NCBI RefSeq assembly: GCF_009765275.1
Contig: NZ_VOPH01000002.1
Location: 62,001-126,000, forward strand
Length of the DNA: 64,000 bases
From: Chachezhania sediminis
GTDB lineage: Bacteria > Pseudomonadota > Alphaproteobacteria > Rhodobacterales > Rhodobacteraceae
Direction: 5' to 3'
Shown here in pieces: positions 17,385 to 26,287 of the stretch. A program made the position numbers and the translations under genes. Position 1 is the first letter of the stretch. Each line of letters starts with the position of its first letter. The notes beneath the pieces are model-generated. The model was not told the origin of the DNA and ran no database searches. It worked only from the letters and a program-made list of their open reading frames with translations.

Positions 17385-18362
17385 ATGGATAAAATCCCCG
17401 ACGAAAAGCGCGCAGTCCAGTATCTCTATCCGCCGATCGAACCCTTCGATCAGCGCATGCTGGATGTGGGCGACGGTCACCGCATCTACATGGAACAGTG
17501 CGGCAACCCGGATGGGCGCCCTGTCGTGGTCCTGCATGGCGGGCCCGGTGGCGGCTGCAGCCCGGCGATGCGGCGCTATTTCGACCCCAAGATCTATCGC
17601 ATCATCCTGTTCGACCAGCGCGGCTGCGGCCGGTCGCGCCCCCATGCCGAGGTCGACAACAACACGACCTGGCACCTGGTCGCGGATATCGAACTGATTC
17701 GCGAAACCCTGGGCATCGACGCCTGGTACGTCTTCGGCGGCAGCTGGGGCGCCACGCTGGCGTTGGTCTATGCGCAGGCCCATCCCGACCACGTGAAGCA
17801 CCTGGTCCTGCGCGGCGTCTTCCTGATGACCCAGCCGGAACTGGACTGGTTCTATGGCGGCGGCGCGGGCCGGTTCTGGCCAGAGACCTGGGCGCGCTTC
17901 GTGGCGCCGATCCCGGAAGAGGAACGCGACAACCTGATCCTGGCCTATCACCGGCGCCTGTTTTCCGGCGACCGGACCGAAGAGACGCGGTTCGCCCGGG
18001 TCTGGGCCGCATGGGAAAACGCGCTGGCCTCGATCCATTCGTCGGGCAATTCCGGGGAAAGCCCCGGAGAATACGCCCGCGCCTTCGCCCGGCTGGAGAA
18101 TCACTATTTCATCCACCAGGGCTTTCTTCAGGACGGGCAGGCGATCTTTGACCGGATGGACCGGATCGCCGATATCCCCGGCACGGTGGTGCAGGGGCGG
18201 TACGACATGATCTGTCCGCCGCAGTCCGCCTATGACCTGTGCCAGCGCTGGCCGCGCGGGGAACTGACGCTGATCCGGAACGCGGGCCATGCCCTGTCGG
18301 AGCCCGGGATCAGCGCCGAACTGGTCCGCGTGATGGACCGGCTGGCGATGGGGCCCTTCTGA
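17385..18362 (+). CDS. pip: Proline iminopeptidase
   Basis: Cytoplasmic alpha/beta hydrolase that removes N-terminal proline from peptides. The 325-residue product has [10 protein letters not shown] (oxyanion hole), the nucleophile S120 in GGSWGATL, catalytic Asp in the GRYDMICP stretch and a C-terminal His ([10 protein letters not shown]), the full family pattern. The stop overlaps the next ATG (TGATG frame), coupling it to the peptide-binding-protein-like gene at 18362, so the pair may handle peptides together. Confidence 0.93.
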   Translation: MDKIPDEKRAVQYLYPPIEPFDQRMLDVGDGHRIYMEQCGNPDGRPVVVLHGGPGGGCSPAMRRYFDPKIYRIILFDQRGCGRSRPHAEVDNNTTWHLVADIELIRETLGIDAWYVFGGSWGATLALVYAQAHPDHVKHLVLRGVFLMTQPELDWFYGGGAGRFWPETWARFVAPIPEEERDNLILAYHRRLFSGDRTEETRFARVWAAWENALASIHSSGNSGESPGEYARAFARLENHYFIHQGFLQDGQAIFDRMDRIADIPGTVVQGRYDMICPPQSAYDLCQRWPRGELTLIRNAGHALSEPGISAELVRVMDRLAMGPF

Positions 18363-19228
18363 TGACGACCCGCAAGGCTTCCGCCCTGCCCCGGCTGGAC
18401 CGACGGGCGCTTGTCGCCTCGGGTGCGGCGGCGGCGTTGCTGGCAGCAACGGGCATGGCCTCGGCCGGGGTGCCGCGGCGCGGCGGCCGGTTGCGCGTCG
18501 CGCTGGAACGGCCCGAAGGCGATACCCTGCCCGCCGCCCGCGCGGCGGTCTTCGACACGCTGATGGAAATCGGGGCCGATGGCCTGCTGACCGGGGAACT
18601 GGCGACCGGCTGGGACAGCGACGCGGACGCCATGACCTGGCAGATCCGCCTGCGCCCGGGCGTGACCTTCCACGACGGTACAAGGCTGGGAGCCGAGGAT
18701 GTTGCGGCATCCCTGCGCAATGCCCCGTTCTGGGCAGACGCGACCGATATCGCCGCGGTGGCCCGCGACCGGGTGCGGGTCACGCTGGCCCAGCCCGATC
18801 CCAACCTGCCCTTCCGGCTGGCCGATCCGGCGCTGATCGTGACGCCGCACGGCATTGCGACGGACGACCCGTCGACCTGGAACGGCACCGGGCTTTACCA
18901 GATGATTTCTGCCCGGCCGGGCCGGCACTTCCTGGGCCGGCGGCTGGAGCGGCACTACAAGGACGGGCGCGCGGGCTGGGCCGATGCGGTGGAATTCGTC
19001 GTCGTCCCCGATGCCCGCGTCCGGGCCGAGGCGCTGGCCGGCGATCATGTCGACGTGGCCGAACGGCCCGCGGTCGATGCCCTGCCCGCCAGCGACTCGC
19101 TGGCCCGTCTGCCCGCCGGCATGGCCGGACAGGTCGCAGCGCGGCGCGGCGTGGGAATCCCGGCCCATGTCGGAACGCGCGCGCCCCTGGACGATCTGCG
19201 CATCGCCGAACGCTGGTGGCTGGCCTGA
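18362..19228 (+). CDS. Short OppA/DppA-like (SBP_bac_5) substrate-binding protein
   Basis: 288-residue protein with a Tat-like leader (RRALVASGAAAALLAATGMASA) and the family's first-domain pattern: GGRLRVALERPEGDTL, GLLTGELATGWDSDADAMTWQIRLRPGVTFHDGTRLGAEDV. Canonical OppA/DppA proteins are about 500 residues; this one ends near residue 288 after an arrest of the second lobe and no trace of the missing part is seen downstream. Reading frame and codon use look intact, so I treat it as a compact protein, not a fresh truncation. Coupled to pip. A peptide-binding role is inference. Confidence 0.7.
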   Translation: MTTRKASALPRLDRRALVASGAAAALLAATGMASAGVPRRGGRLRVALERPEGDTLPAARAAVFDTLMEIGADGLLTGELATGWDSDADAMTWQIRLRPGVTFHDGTRLGAEDVAASLRNAPFWADATDIAAVARDRVRVTLAQPDPNLPFRLADPALIVTPHGIATDDPSTWNGTGLYQMISARPGRHFLGRRLERHYKDGRAGWADAVEFVVVPDARVRAEALAGDHVDVAERPAVDALPASDSLARLPAGMAGQVAARRGVGIPAHVGTRAPLDDLRIAERWWLA

Positions 19229-19274
19229 TCGCGGACCGTTTTTGACGCCATTTTACCGGGCATTTTGACGGGGC

Positions 19275-19303
19275 TTGCAGATCGGCCACATCAGGCGTAT
19301 ATG
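19275..19303 (+). promoter_or_regulatory. Promoter of the rimP-nusA-infB operon
   Basis: TTGCAG (19275-19280), an exact 17-base spacer, TATATG (19298-19303). The predicted start near 19310 leaves a leader of about 100 bases before rimP that contains the hairpin at 19361. The same TTGCAG/17/TATAT form precedes dnaK. Confidence 0.65.
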
Positions 19304-19360
19304 CCTTGACAACAGCGGCGCGTCGGGCTCTGGGCCTGAAGCACCATCGGGACTTTTCTG

Positions 19361-19384
19361 ACGGGCCGCGCGCCCGTTTTTTCG
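19361..19384 (+). terminator. Terminator-like hairpin in the rimP leader (possible attenuator)
   Basis: ACGGGC CGCGC GCCCGT followed by TTTTTTCG, 22 bases before the rimP ATG and within the predicted transcript. A strong intrinsic terminator placed between promoter and the first gene fits attenuation or NusA-dependent feedback on this operon. No tRNA gene or competing open reading frame is seen in the leader. Confidence 0.6.
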
Positions 19385-19406
19385 TTTCGGAGACCCCGCA
19401 AGTTCC

Positions 19407-20012
19407 ATGTCCAACACCCTGATTGCAAAGGCCGCCATCGACCGACGCCTGGCCGAGATCATCACCCCGGTGATCGAGGACCTGGGCTTCGAACTGGTGC
19501 GCGTGCGGTTGATGTCGGGCAAATCGACCACCCTGCAGATCATGGCCGACCGCCCCGATGGCGGGATCGAGGTCGACGACTGCGCCGAGATATCGAATGC
19601 CGTCAGCGCCGTGCTGGATGTCGAGGACCCGATTCTCGACGCCTATACGCTGGAAGTGTCGTCGCCGGGCATCGACCGGCCCCTGACCCGGCTGAAGGAT
19701 TTCGAGACCTTCGAAGGCTACGAGGCCAAGATCGAGACCGGCGAGCTGATCGACGGTCGCCGCCGCTTTCGCGGCATGTTGGCGGGGGTCGAGGACGACG
19801 AAGTGCTGATCAACATCGAGGAAGGCACCGTCGGGCTGAAGTTCGACTGGCTGTCCGATGCCAAGCTGGTCCTGACCGACGACCTGATCAAGGAAATGCT
19901 GCGGCAGCGCAAGGCTGCCGGCGCGATCGATGAAACCCAGTTCGACGAGATCGTCGAAGATGATTCCGACGCCGGAACCGCGAATGCGGCCGGCGCCGAC
20001 AAGACCGAGTAA
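19407..20012 (+). CDS. rimP: Ribosome maturation factor RimP
   Basis: 201-residue 30S subunit assembly factor. The N-terminal domain reads [18 protein letters not shown] and the family motif [15 protein letters not shown] is exact; a C-terminal domain with [17 protein letters not shown] follows. The tail after residue 170 is acidic and longer than in E. coli. First gene of the rimP-nusA-ylxR-infB operon, 13 bases before nusA. Confidence 0.95.
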   Translation: MSNTLIAKAAIDRRLAEIITPVIEDLGFELVRVRLMSGKSTTLQIMADRPDGGIEVDDCAEISNAVSAVLDVEDPILDAYTLEVSSPGIDRPLTRLKDFETFEGYEAKIETGELIDGRRRFRGMLAGVEDDEVLINIEEGTVGLKFDWLSDAKLVLTDDLIKEMLRQRKAAGAIDETQFDEIVEDDSDAGTANAAGADKTE

Positions 20013-20024
20013 GGAGACCGGCTG

Positions 20025-21665
20025 ATGGCCATCACATCCGCAAACCAGCTTGAACTCCTGCAGACCGCCGAGGCGGTCGCGCGCGAGAAGATGATCGACC
20101 CCGGTCTGGTGATCGAGGCGATGGAAGAAAGCCTCGCCCGGGCCGCGAAAAGCCGCTACGGCTCCGAGATGGACATCCGCGTGTCCATCGACCGCAAGAC
20201 CGGTCGCGCCACCTTCACCCGCGTCCGCACCGTGGTCACGGACGAGGAGCTGGAAAACTACCAGGCCGAGATGACGGTCGACCAGGCCAAGCAGTACATG
20301 GTCGATCCCAAGGTCGGCGACACCTTCGTCGAAGAGGTCCCGCCGGTCGAGATGGGCCGAATCGCTGCGCAGTCGGCCAAGCAGGTGATCCTGCAGAAGG
20401 TCCGCGAAGCGGAACGCGATCGCCAGTACGAGGAATTCAAGGACCGGGCCGGCACGATCATCAACGGCCAGGTCAAGCGCGAGGAATACGGCAACGTCAT
20501 CGTCGACGTGGGTGCCGGCGAAGCCATCCTGCGCCGGAACGAGAAGATCGGCCGCGAAAGCTATCGCCCGAACGACCGGATCCGCTGCTACATCAAGGAC
20601 GTCCGTCGCGAACCCCGCGGCCCGCAGATCTTCCTGTCGCGGACCGCGCCGGAATTCATGGCGGAACTGTTCAAGATGGAAGTGCCGGAAATCTATGACG
20701 GCATCATCGAGATCAAGGCCGTGGCCCGTGACCCGGGTTCGCGCGCGAAGATCGCCGTGATTTCCTATGACAACTCGATCGACCCGGTCGGTGCCTGCGT
20801 CGGAATGCGCGGCAGCCGCGTGCAGGCCGTCGTGAACGAGCTTCAGGGCGAAAAGATCGACATCATCCCGTGGAACGAGGATCAGCCGACCTTCCTTGTG
20901 AACGCGCTGCAACCGGCCGAGGTCACCAAGGTGGTCCTGGACGAGGAAGCCGAGCGGATCGAGGTCGTCGTGCCCGAGGAACAGCTGTCGCTGGCCATCG
21001 GCCGCCGCGGTCAGAACGTGCGTCTGGCCTCGCAGCTGACCGGTCTGGACATCGACATCATGACCGAGGCCGAGGAAAGCGCCCGCCGCCAGGCCGAGTT
21101 CGAGACCCGGACAAAGCTGTTCATGGACACGCTGGACCTGGACGAGTTCTTTGCCCAGCTGCTGGTGTCCGAAGGCTTCACCGACCTGGAAGAAGTGGCC
21201 TATGTGGAACTCGATGAACTGATGGTCATCGACGGCATCGACGAAGGCACGGCCGAGGAGCTGCAGGCCCGCGCCCGCGACTATCTGGATGCACAGGCCC
21301 GTCAGGCCCTTGAAAACGCCCGTGAACTGGGCGTCGAGGACAGCCTGGTTGAATTCGACGGCCTGACGCCCCAAATGCTGGAAGCGCTTGGCAAGGACGG
21401 CATCAAGACGCTGGAAGACTTTGCGACCTGCGCCGACTGGGAACTGGCCGGTGGCTGGACCTCCGTCAATGGCGAGCGCGTGAAGGATGACGGCATCCTG
21501 GAGCCGTTTGACATCTCGCTGGAAGAGGCGCAGCATCTGGTGATGACCGCGCGCGTCCTGCTGGGATGGGTCAATCCCGAGGATATGAACCCGGAAGACC
21601 CCGAAGAGGACGCCGCTGAAGATACCGACGCGGCCACTGACGACGAGGCGGAGGCACGGGCCTGA
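20025..21665 (+). CDS. nusA: Transcription termination/antitermination factor NusA
   Basis: 546 residues, with the N-terminal RNA polymerase-binding domain, an S1 domain ([19 protein letters not shown]), two KH domains ([34 protein letters not shown] and [20 protein letters not shown]), and C-terminal helix-hairpin-helix repeats ([35 protein letters not shown]). The extreme end is acidic ([23 protein letters not shown]). An AAGGAGA Shine-Dalgarno precedes the ATG. In E. coli NusA autoregulates this operon; the leader hairpin at 19361 makes the same plausible here. Confidence 0.95.
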   Translation: MAITSANQLELLQTAEAVAREKMIDPGLVIEAMEESLARAAKSRYGSEMDIRVSIDRKTGRATFTRVRTVVTDEELENYQAEMTVDQAKQYMVDPKVGDTFVEEVPPVEMGRIAAQSAKQVILQKVREAERDRQYEEFKDRAGTIINGQVKREEYGNVIVDVGAGEAILRRNEKIGRESYRPNDRIRCYIKDVRREPRGPQIFLSRTAPEFMAELFKMEVPEIYDGIIEIKAVARDPGSRAKIAVISYDNSIDPVGACVGMRGSRVQAVVNELQGEKIDIIPWNEDQPTFLVNALQPAEVTKVVLDEEAERIEVVVPEEQLSLAIGRRGQNVRLASQLTGLDIDIMTEAEESARRQAEFETRTKLFMDTLDLDEFFAQLLVSEGFTDLEEVAYVELDELMVIDGIDEGTAEELQARARDYLDAQARQALENARELGVEDSLVEFDGLTPQMLEALGKDGIKTLEDFATCADWELAGGWTSVNGERVKDDGILEPFDISLEEAQHLVMTARVLLGWVNPEDMNPEDPEEDAAEDTDAATDDEAEARA

Positions 21666-21693
21666 TGGCCCGGGTGCGCTTCGGAGGATCTGC

Positions 21694-22317
21694 ATGGGAC
21701 GCGGCGGGGTCGACAAGCTTCGGGAAGACGGACCGGAACGCAAATGCGTGGTTACCGGCGAGGTGGGACCGAAAGCCGGTCTGATCCGCTTCGTCGCCGA
21801 TCCGGAAGGGCGCATCGTGCCGGATATTGCCGGCAAGCTGCCGGGGCGCGGCGTCTATGTGACGTCCGAGCGGGCGGTGCTGGAAAAGGCCGTGGCCAAG
21901 AAAAGCTTTGCCCGCGGCCTGAAGCAGCAGGTCCAGGTGCCCGAGGGGCTTGTCGACATGGTCGAGAAGCTTCAGGCCCGCCATGTGGTGGACCTGATCA
22001 GCCTGGCACGAAAGTCCGGCGATGCCGTGGCGGGCTATGAACGGGTCAAGGACTGGCTCGAACGGGAAGAGGCGAGGGTCCTGTTGCAGGCCGTCGACGG
22101 ATCCGGAAGGGGCAAGTCCAAGCTGTCGACACCGCACTATGGCCGCTACATCGGCTGGCTGACCGCGGACGAGCTTGGACGGGCCTTTGGCCGTGAAACT
22201 GTAATCCATGCGGCGCTGGGCTCTGGCGGACTGGCGCGACGTGTTGTAGAGGAGGCCCAACGATTGAAGGGCCTGCGCGAAGCGAACGGCGACAGCGGTC
22301 GTCGGGAAGGACGTTGA
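21694..22317 (+). CDS. YlxR (DUF448) fused to an L7Ae-like RNA-binding domain
   Basis: 207 residues encoding two families that are separate genes in many Firmicutes. The N-terminal YlxR part shows [22 protein letters not shown] and the [26 protein letters not shown] region. The C-terminal half ([39 protein letters not shown]) resembles YlxQ/L7Ae k-turn-binding proteins. It sits in its classical place between nusA and infB. GGAGG precedes the ATG. Confidence 0.85.
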   Translation: MGRGGVDKLREDGPERKCVVTGEVGPKAGLIRFVADPEGRIVPDIAGKLPGRGVYVTSERAVLEKAVAKKSFARGLKQQVQVPEGLVDMVEKLQARHVVDLISLARKSGDAVAGYERVKDWLEREEARVLLQAVDGSGRGKSKLSTPHYGRYIGWLTADELGRAFGRETVIHAALGSGGLARRVVEEAQRLKGLREANGDSGRREGR

Positions 22318-22322
22318 ACTTG

Positions 22323-24881
22323 ATGAGCGATAGTGACGGCAAGAAGACTTTGGGAGTACGGGGCGGAGGTCCTCGGTCGGGCAATGTGAAGCAAAGCTTC
22401 AGCCACGGCCGGACGAAGAATGTCGTCGTGGAAACCAAGCGTAAGCGCGTGGTCGTTCCGAAACCCGGTGCAGCCAACAAGGGCACCGGCACGGCTGGCG
22501 CGGCTTCGGGCGATCCGTCGCGCCGTCAGTCCGCCGGTGTCACCGATACCGAGATGGCCCGGCGCCTGAAGGCCCTGCAGATGGCCAAGGCGCGCGAGGC
22601 CGATGAGGCCGCGCAGCGCGAAGCCGACGAAAAGGCCCGGGCCGAGGAGCGTGAGCGCCGCCGGGCTGAGATCGAGGCCAAGGAGCGCGAGGAACGCGAA
22701 CGCGAAGAGCGCGCGCGCCAGAAGGCCGAGGAAGAAGAACGCAAGCGTCTGGAGGCCGAGGCGGAAGCCAAGCGCCAGAAAGAGGCCGAGTCGGCCCGCG
22801 GTGCCGAACCGCGTCAGGGGGCCACGGCCCGCGCCGGCGCAGGCGCGCCTGCGCGTCCCGAAGACGATACCCCGGCCCGCCGCGGTGGTGGTGGTGGTGG
22901 TGGTGCGAACGATCGCCCCGGCCGCAACGACAACCGCGACAACCGCGCCCCGCGCGGCGGCAAGGGTCGTGACGACAACCGTCGTTCCGGTAAGCTGACG
23001 CTGAATCAGGCGCTGTCGGGCAACGAGGGCGGCCGCGAGAAATCCATCGCAGCGATGAAGCGCAAGCAGGAGCGTGCGCGTCAGAAGGCGATGGGCGGTC
23101 AGGTCGAGCGCGAGAAGATCGTCCGTGACGTCCAGCTTCCGGAAACCATCGTGGTTTCGGAACTGGCGAACCGGATGGCCGAACGCGTGGGCGAGGTCGT
23201 CAAGTCGCTGATGCAGATGGGCATGATGGTCACGCAGAATCAGACCATCGATGCCGACACGGCTGAACTCATCATCGAGGAATTCGGCCACAAGGTGGTC
23301 CGGGTGTCCTACTCGGACGTGGAAGACGTGATTCAGCAGGTCGAGGATTCGGCCGAGAATCTGCAGCCGCGTCCGCCGGTCATCACGATCATGGGCCATG
23401 TCGACCACGGCAAGACCTCGCTTCTGGATGCGATCCGCAAGACCAAGGTCGTCGCAGGCGAAGCCGGCGGCATCACGCAGCACATCGGCGCCTACCAGGT
23501 GACGACGGAAAGCGGCGCGGTGCTGACGTTCCTCGATACGCCGGGCCACGCGGCCTTCACCTCCATGCGTTCGCGTGGTGCACAGGTGACGGACATCGTG
23601 GTTCTGGTGGTGGCAGCGGACGATGCGGTCATGCCGCAGACCGTCGAAGCCATCAACCACGCCAAGGCGGCCGGCGTTCCGATGATCGTTGCGATCAACA
23701 AGATCGACAAGCACGGCGCCGATCCGATGAAAGTCCGTACGGACCTGCTGCAGCACGAAGTCGTCGTCGAGGCGATGTCGGGCGAAGTGCAGGACGTCGA
23801 GGTTTCGGCCATGACCGGCCAAGGCCTGGACGAACTGCTGGAAGCCATCGCGCTGCAGGCGGAGATCCTGGAACTGAAGGCGAACCCGAATCGCGCAGCG
23901 CAAGGTGCTGTGATCGAGGCTCAGCTGGATGTGGGCCGCGGCCCGGTTGCCACCGTTCTGGTGCAGAACGGCACCCTGAAGCAGGGCGACATCTTCGTCG
24001 TCGGCGAACAGTGGGGCCGCGTCCGCGCGATGGAGAACGACAAGGGCGCCCGGGTCAAGGAAGCCGGTCCGTCGGTTCCGGTCGAGGTGCTGGGCCTGAA
24101 CGGGACCCCGGAAGCCGGTGACGTGCTGAACGTCGTCGACACCGAGGCCCAGGCCCGCGAGATCGCAGATTACCGTGCCGACGTCGCGAAGGAAAAGCGC
24201 GCCGCAGCCGGTGCAGCGACCACGCTGGAACAGCTGATGGCGAAAGCCAAGGAAGACGCCAACGTCGCCGAACTGCCCATCGTGGTGAAGGCGGACGTGC
24301 AGGGCTCTGCCGAGGCGATCGTCCAGGCGATGGAAAAGATCGGCAACGACGAAGTCCGCGTGCGCGTGCTGCACTCGGGCGTGGGCGCGATCACGGAAAC
24401 CGACGTGGGTCTGGCGGAAGCGTCCGGCGCACCGGTCTTCGGGTTCAACGTCCGTGCGAACGCTCCGGCCCGCAACAGCGCCAACCAGAAGGGCGTGGAG
24501 ATCCGTTACTATTCGGTGATCTACGACCTGGTGGATGACGTAAAGGCGGCTGCCTCGGGCCTTCTGGGCAACGAGGTGCGCGAGAACTTCATCGGTTACG
24601 CCCAGATCAAGGAAGTCTTCAAGGTGTCCCATGTCGGCAAGGTTGCCGGCTGCCTGGTCACCGAAGGCGTTGCGCGCCGGTCCGCAGGTGTCCGCCTGCT
24701 GCGCGACAACGTGGTGATCCACGAAGGCACGCTGAAGACGCTCAAGCGCTTCAAGGACGAAGTCGCCGAGGTCCAGTCGGGCCAGGAATGCGGCATGGCC
24801 TTCGAGAACTACGAAGACATCCGCCCCGGCGATGTCATCGAGATCTTCGAGCGCGAAGAGATCGAGCGTTCGCTCGCCTGA
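22323..24881 (+). CDS. infB: Translation initiation factor IF-2
   Basis: 852 residues. The N-terminal third is low-complexity: a long charged helical region ([26 protein letters not shown]...) and a run of six or more Gly. The GTPase domain has G1 GHVDHGKTS (~358), G3 DTPGHA (~403) and G4 NKIDK (~459), and the C-terminal domains follow, ending [25 protein letters not shown]. The ATG at 22323 is chosen because of a GGAAGGA motif 11 bases upstream; a TTG at 22314 overlapping the previous stop is the alternative. Confidence 0.95.
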   Translation: MSDSDGKKTLGVRGGGPRSGNVKQSFSHGRTKNVVVETKRKRVVVPKPGAANKGTGTAGAASGDPSRRQSAGVTDTEMARRLKALQMAKAREADEAAQREADEKARAEERERRRAEIEAKEREEREREERARQKAEEEERKRLEAEAEAKRQKEAESARGAEPRQGATARAGAGAPARPEDDTPARRGGGGGGGANDRPGRNDNRDNRAPRGGKGRDDNRRSGKLTLNQALSGNEGGREKSIAAMKRKQERARQKAMGGQVEREKIVRDVQLPETIVVSELANRMAERVGEVVKSLMQMGMMVTQNQTIDADTAELIIEEFGHKVVRVSYSDVEDVIQQVEDSAENLQPRPPVITIMGHVDHGKTSLLDAIRKTKVVAGEAGGITQHIGAYQVTTESGAVLTFLDTPGHAAFTSMRSRGAQVTDIVVLVVAADDAVMPQTVEAINHAKAAGVPMIVAINKIDKHGADPMKVRTDLLQHEVVVEAMSGEVQDVEVSAMTGQGLDELLEAIALQAEILELKANPNRAAQGAVIEAQLDVGRGPVATVLVQNGTLKQGDIFVVGEQWGRVRAMENDKGARVKEAGPSVPVEVLGLNGTPEAGDVLNVVDTEAQAREIADYRADVAKEKRAAAGAATTLEQLMAKAKEDANVAELPIVVKADVQGSAEAIVQAMEKIGNDEVRVRVLHSGVGAITETDVGLAEASGAPVFGFNVRANAPARNSANQKGVEIRYYSVIYDLVDDVKAAASGLLGNEVRENFIGYAQIKEVFKVSHVGKVAGCLVTEGVARRSAGVRLLRDNVVIHEGTLKTLKRFKDEVAEVQSGQECGMAFENYEDIRPGDVIEIFEREEIERSLA

Positions 24882-24905
24882 TCCCGACGCCAGTTTCGAA
24901 CAGGG

Positions 24906-24936
24906 AAAGGCCGGCCTTGCGCCGGCCTTTTCTTTT
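24906..24936 (+). terminator. Rho-independent terminator of the rimP-nusA-infB operon
   Basis: Stem AAAGGCCGGC ... GCCGGCCTTT with a 5-base loop followed by TCTTTT, 25 bases after the infB stop. Confidence 0.9.
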
Positions 24937-24939
24937 GCA

Positions 24940-25463
24940 AGGACCGTTGACGACTTGGGCCGGCGAAATGGGATCGGGTCGGGCAGCCCAAGCAAGAGTT
25001 CATGTCGAAGCTTGTTCGGAAACCCCGATCGCTGCCATTACGCCTGCTTGATCGATGCGGGGGCGGACAAGATGGTCCGGTTCTCCGGACTCGATGGGCC
25101 CGTACGGTCCATTTTCCTGAACTTCTCGAAGATCGAACAGCGCGCACCGGCACAGGGCGGCTGTGTCCGCTCTGAACGCGGTCCAAATGGCAGCCGCCCC
25201 AAACCGGATGCGTGACCGCGCTGAAAACGCCATTCTGGCGGGTTGCCCCCTGCCCTGGTGCCGAAGCTGCGCCGCAGGCGGCTGATCCGGTCGCGCGACT
25301 CCGCGCCTGCCCGGATCGCGGCCACAGGCGTCCGGACGGTCCAGTCCCAGGCCGACAATAGGGTCGGTGGCACGGGGCGCCGTGGCAGAGCTGCCCCGAA
25401 CCCGCCCAGCTCGCTGCAACCGGGACGGACCCTGGCGGCAGGAGCCAAGCCATTCATCTGAAA
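24940..25463. other. About 520-base intergenic stretch with no supportable gene
   Basis: Several frames are open through this stretch, but none has a convincing start with a ribosome binding site or a recognisable domain, and their amino acid composition (Arg, Pro and Ser rich, no hydrophobic core pattern) is that of out-of-frame high-GC DNA. Possible decayed gene or unannotated RNA; I see no tRNA, repeat or insertion-sequence ends. Confidence 0.5.
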
Positions 25464-25464
25464 A

Positions 25465-25500
25465 GGAAAACAAAACCCGCGCGGCGAAGCCAGCGCGGGG
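25465..25500 (-). terminator. Rho-independent terminator, minus strand
   Basis: Read on the minus strand: CCCGCGC, a 10-base loop, GCGCGGG, then TTTTGTTTTCC. It lies about 80 bases after the stop codon of the 40-codon ORF at 25580-25702 and is most simply its transcript end. Confidence 0.8.
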
Positions 25501-25579
25501 GATCTTCAATCCAGTCGCTTCTTAGCTGATCGCCGTCGAACGCGCCCTTGTACCGGACGTCGCGGTTCGGCGTGTCGGT

Positions 25580-25702
25580 TCAGCAGGGACGGCCAGCGAA
25601 GGTCTTGTCGCCAACCTGAACTGCAATGTGCCCGTTCGGCATATTACGAACGAAGACACCTTGAACGAAGACACAGCTTCCGATGATGATCGTGCGCAGC
25701 AC
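25580..25702 (-). CDS. Small 40-residue ORF with near-perfect Shine-Dalgarno
   Basis: Not recognised with certainty. A GTG start at 25702 is preceded, seven bases upstream, by GGAGGA (25715-25710). The 40-residue product begins MLRTIIIGSCVFVQGVFVRN, continues MPNGHIAVQVGDKTFAGRPC and ends with TGA at 25580, with a rho-independent terminator about 80 bases downstream. Alternation of hydrophobic and polar residues (IAVQVGDKTFAG) suggests a beta-rich mini-protein. An in-frame ATG at 25717 overlaps the Shine-Dalgarno and is less likely. Short, basic, two Cys, cytoplasmic or peripheral. It sits in an otherwise empty, locally AT-rich region. Confidence 0.7.
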   Translation of the reverse strand: MLRTIIIGSCVFVQGVFVRNMPNGHIAVQVGDKTFAGRPC

Positions 25703-25719
25703 TGCTTTGTCCTCCATAA

Positions 25720-25888
25720 GAGCAGGAGTCATTTATCGCATGGAACCCTTAACCGAACCATAACAAAGAATTTGCAATTCTGTCATTTTTCAAGAATTAC
25801 CGCTCAAATGTTAACCATTTACTCGGAATTCTTCTATTTCGCACCTGCAGCATCTGGACATCTTAAGAATCGCTGCAAACGCGAAAGA
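25720..25888. promoter_or_regulatory. AT-rich upstream region with TTAACC boxes
   Basis: Clearly lower in GC than the surroundings. It probably carries the promoter of the 40-codon ORF (reading left). TTAACC half-sites occur at 25749 and 25811; the first is part of TTAA, 7 bases, ATAA, one mismatch from the CtrA consensus TTAA-N7-TTAA. No gene seen. Confidence 0.45.
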
Positions 25889-26287
25889 CTACAGCCAGTC
25901 CCGCAGCATCGCCACCAGCGGCACGTCGGCCGGTGGCATCGGGAAATCCTTCAGCTTTTCGGGCCGCACCCAGGCCAGGTTCTGGCCCTCGGCCGACTGC
26001 ACGAAGCCGTCCCACTTGCGGCAGGCATATAGCGGCATCAACAGATGGAAATCGTCATAGGAATGGCTGGCGAAGGTCAGCGGCGCCAGGCAGGACGCCC
26101 AGGTGTCGATGGCCAGTTCTTCCTTCAGTTCGCGGATCAGCGCGGCCTCCGGGCTTTCGCCCGGTTCGACCTTGCCGCCCGGAAATTCCCACAGACCCGC
26201 CAAGGACTTGCCCTCGGGCCGCTGTGCCAGAAGCACGCGGCCGTCGGGATCGATCAGGGCAACGGCCGAAACCAGGACGATCTTCAC
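25889..26287 (-). CDS. mutT: 8-oxo-dGTP diphosphatase, MutT type
   Basis: 132-residue NUDIX hydrolase that removes oxidised dGTP from the nucleotide pool. The NUDIX box GGKVEPGESPEAALIRELKEEL matches G-x5-E-x7-REUxEExGU with a Leu-Ala-Ile end; LLAQRPEGKSLAGLWEFPGG precedes it, as in MutT. I place the start at the GTG at 26287 because GTGA overlaps the argJ stop and gives the typical MKIVLVSAVALID N-terminus; longer in-frame starts read back into argJ. Third gene of the ppiC-argJ-mutT operon. Confidence 0.9.
   Translation of the reverse strand: MKIVLVSAVALIDPDGRVLLAQRPEGKSLAGLWEFPGGKVEPGESPEAALIRELKEELAIDTWASCLAPLTFASHSYDDFHLLMPLYACRKWDGFVQSAEGQNLAWVRPEKLKDFPMPPADVPLVAMLRDWL

Noticed and set aside
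19228-19406. A tRNA or metY-like gene in front of rimP, as in enterobacteria
   Set aside because: No cloverleaf with a GTTCRA T-loop could be found in the leader.
18780-21836. Open frame of about 1000 codons on the minus strand opposite rimP-nusA
   Set aside because: Antisense shadow of two strongly supported genes; no start signal and no recognisable domain.
22146-24995. Open frame of more than 900 codons on the minus strand opposite infB
   Set aside because: Mirror of the infB GC3 pattern, no family similarity.
25000-25509. Minus-strand ORF of about 170 codons in the gap after infB
   Set aside because: No recognisable domain, no ribosome binding site, and it overlaps the terminator of the small ORF.
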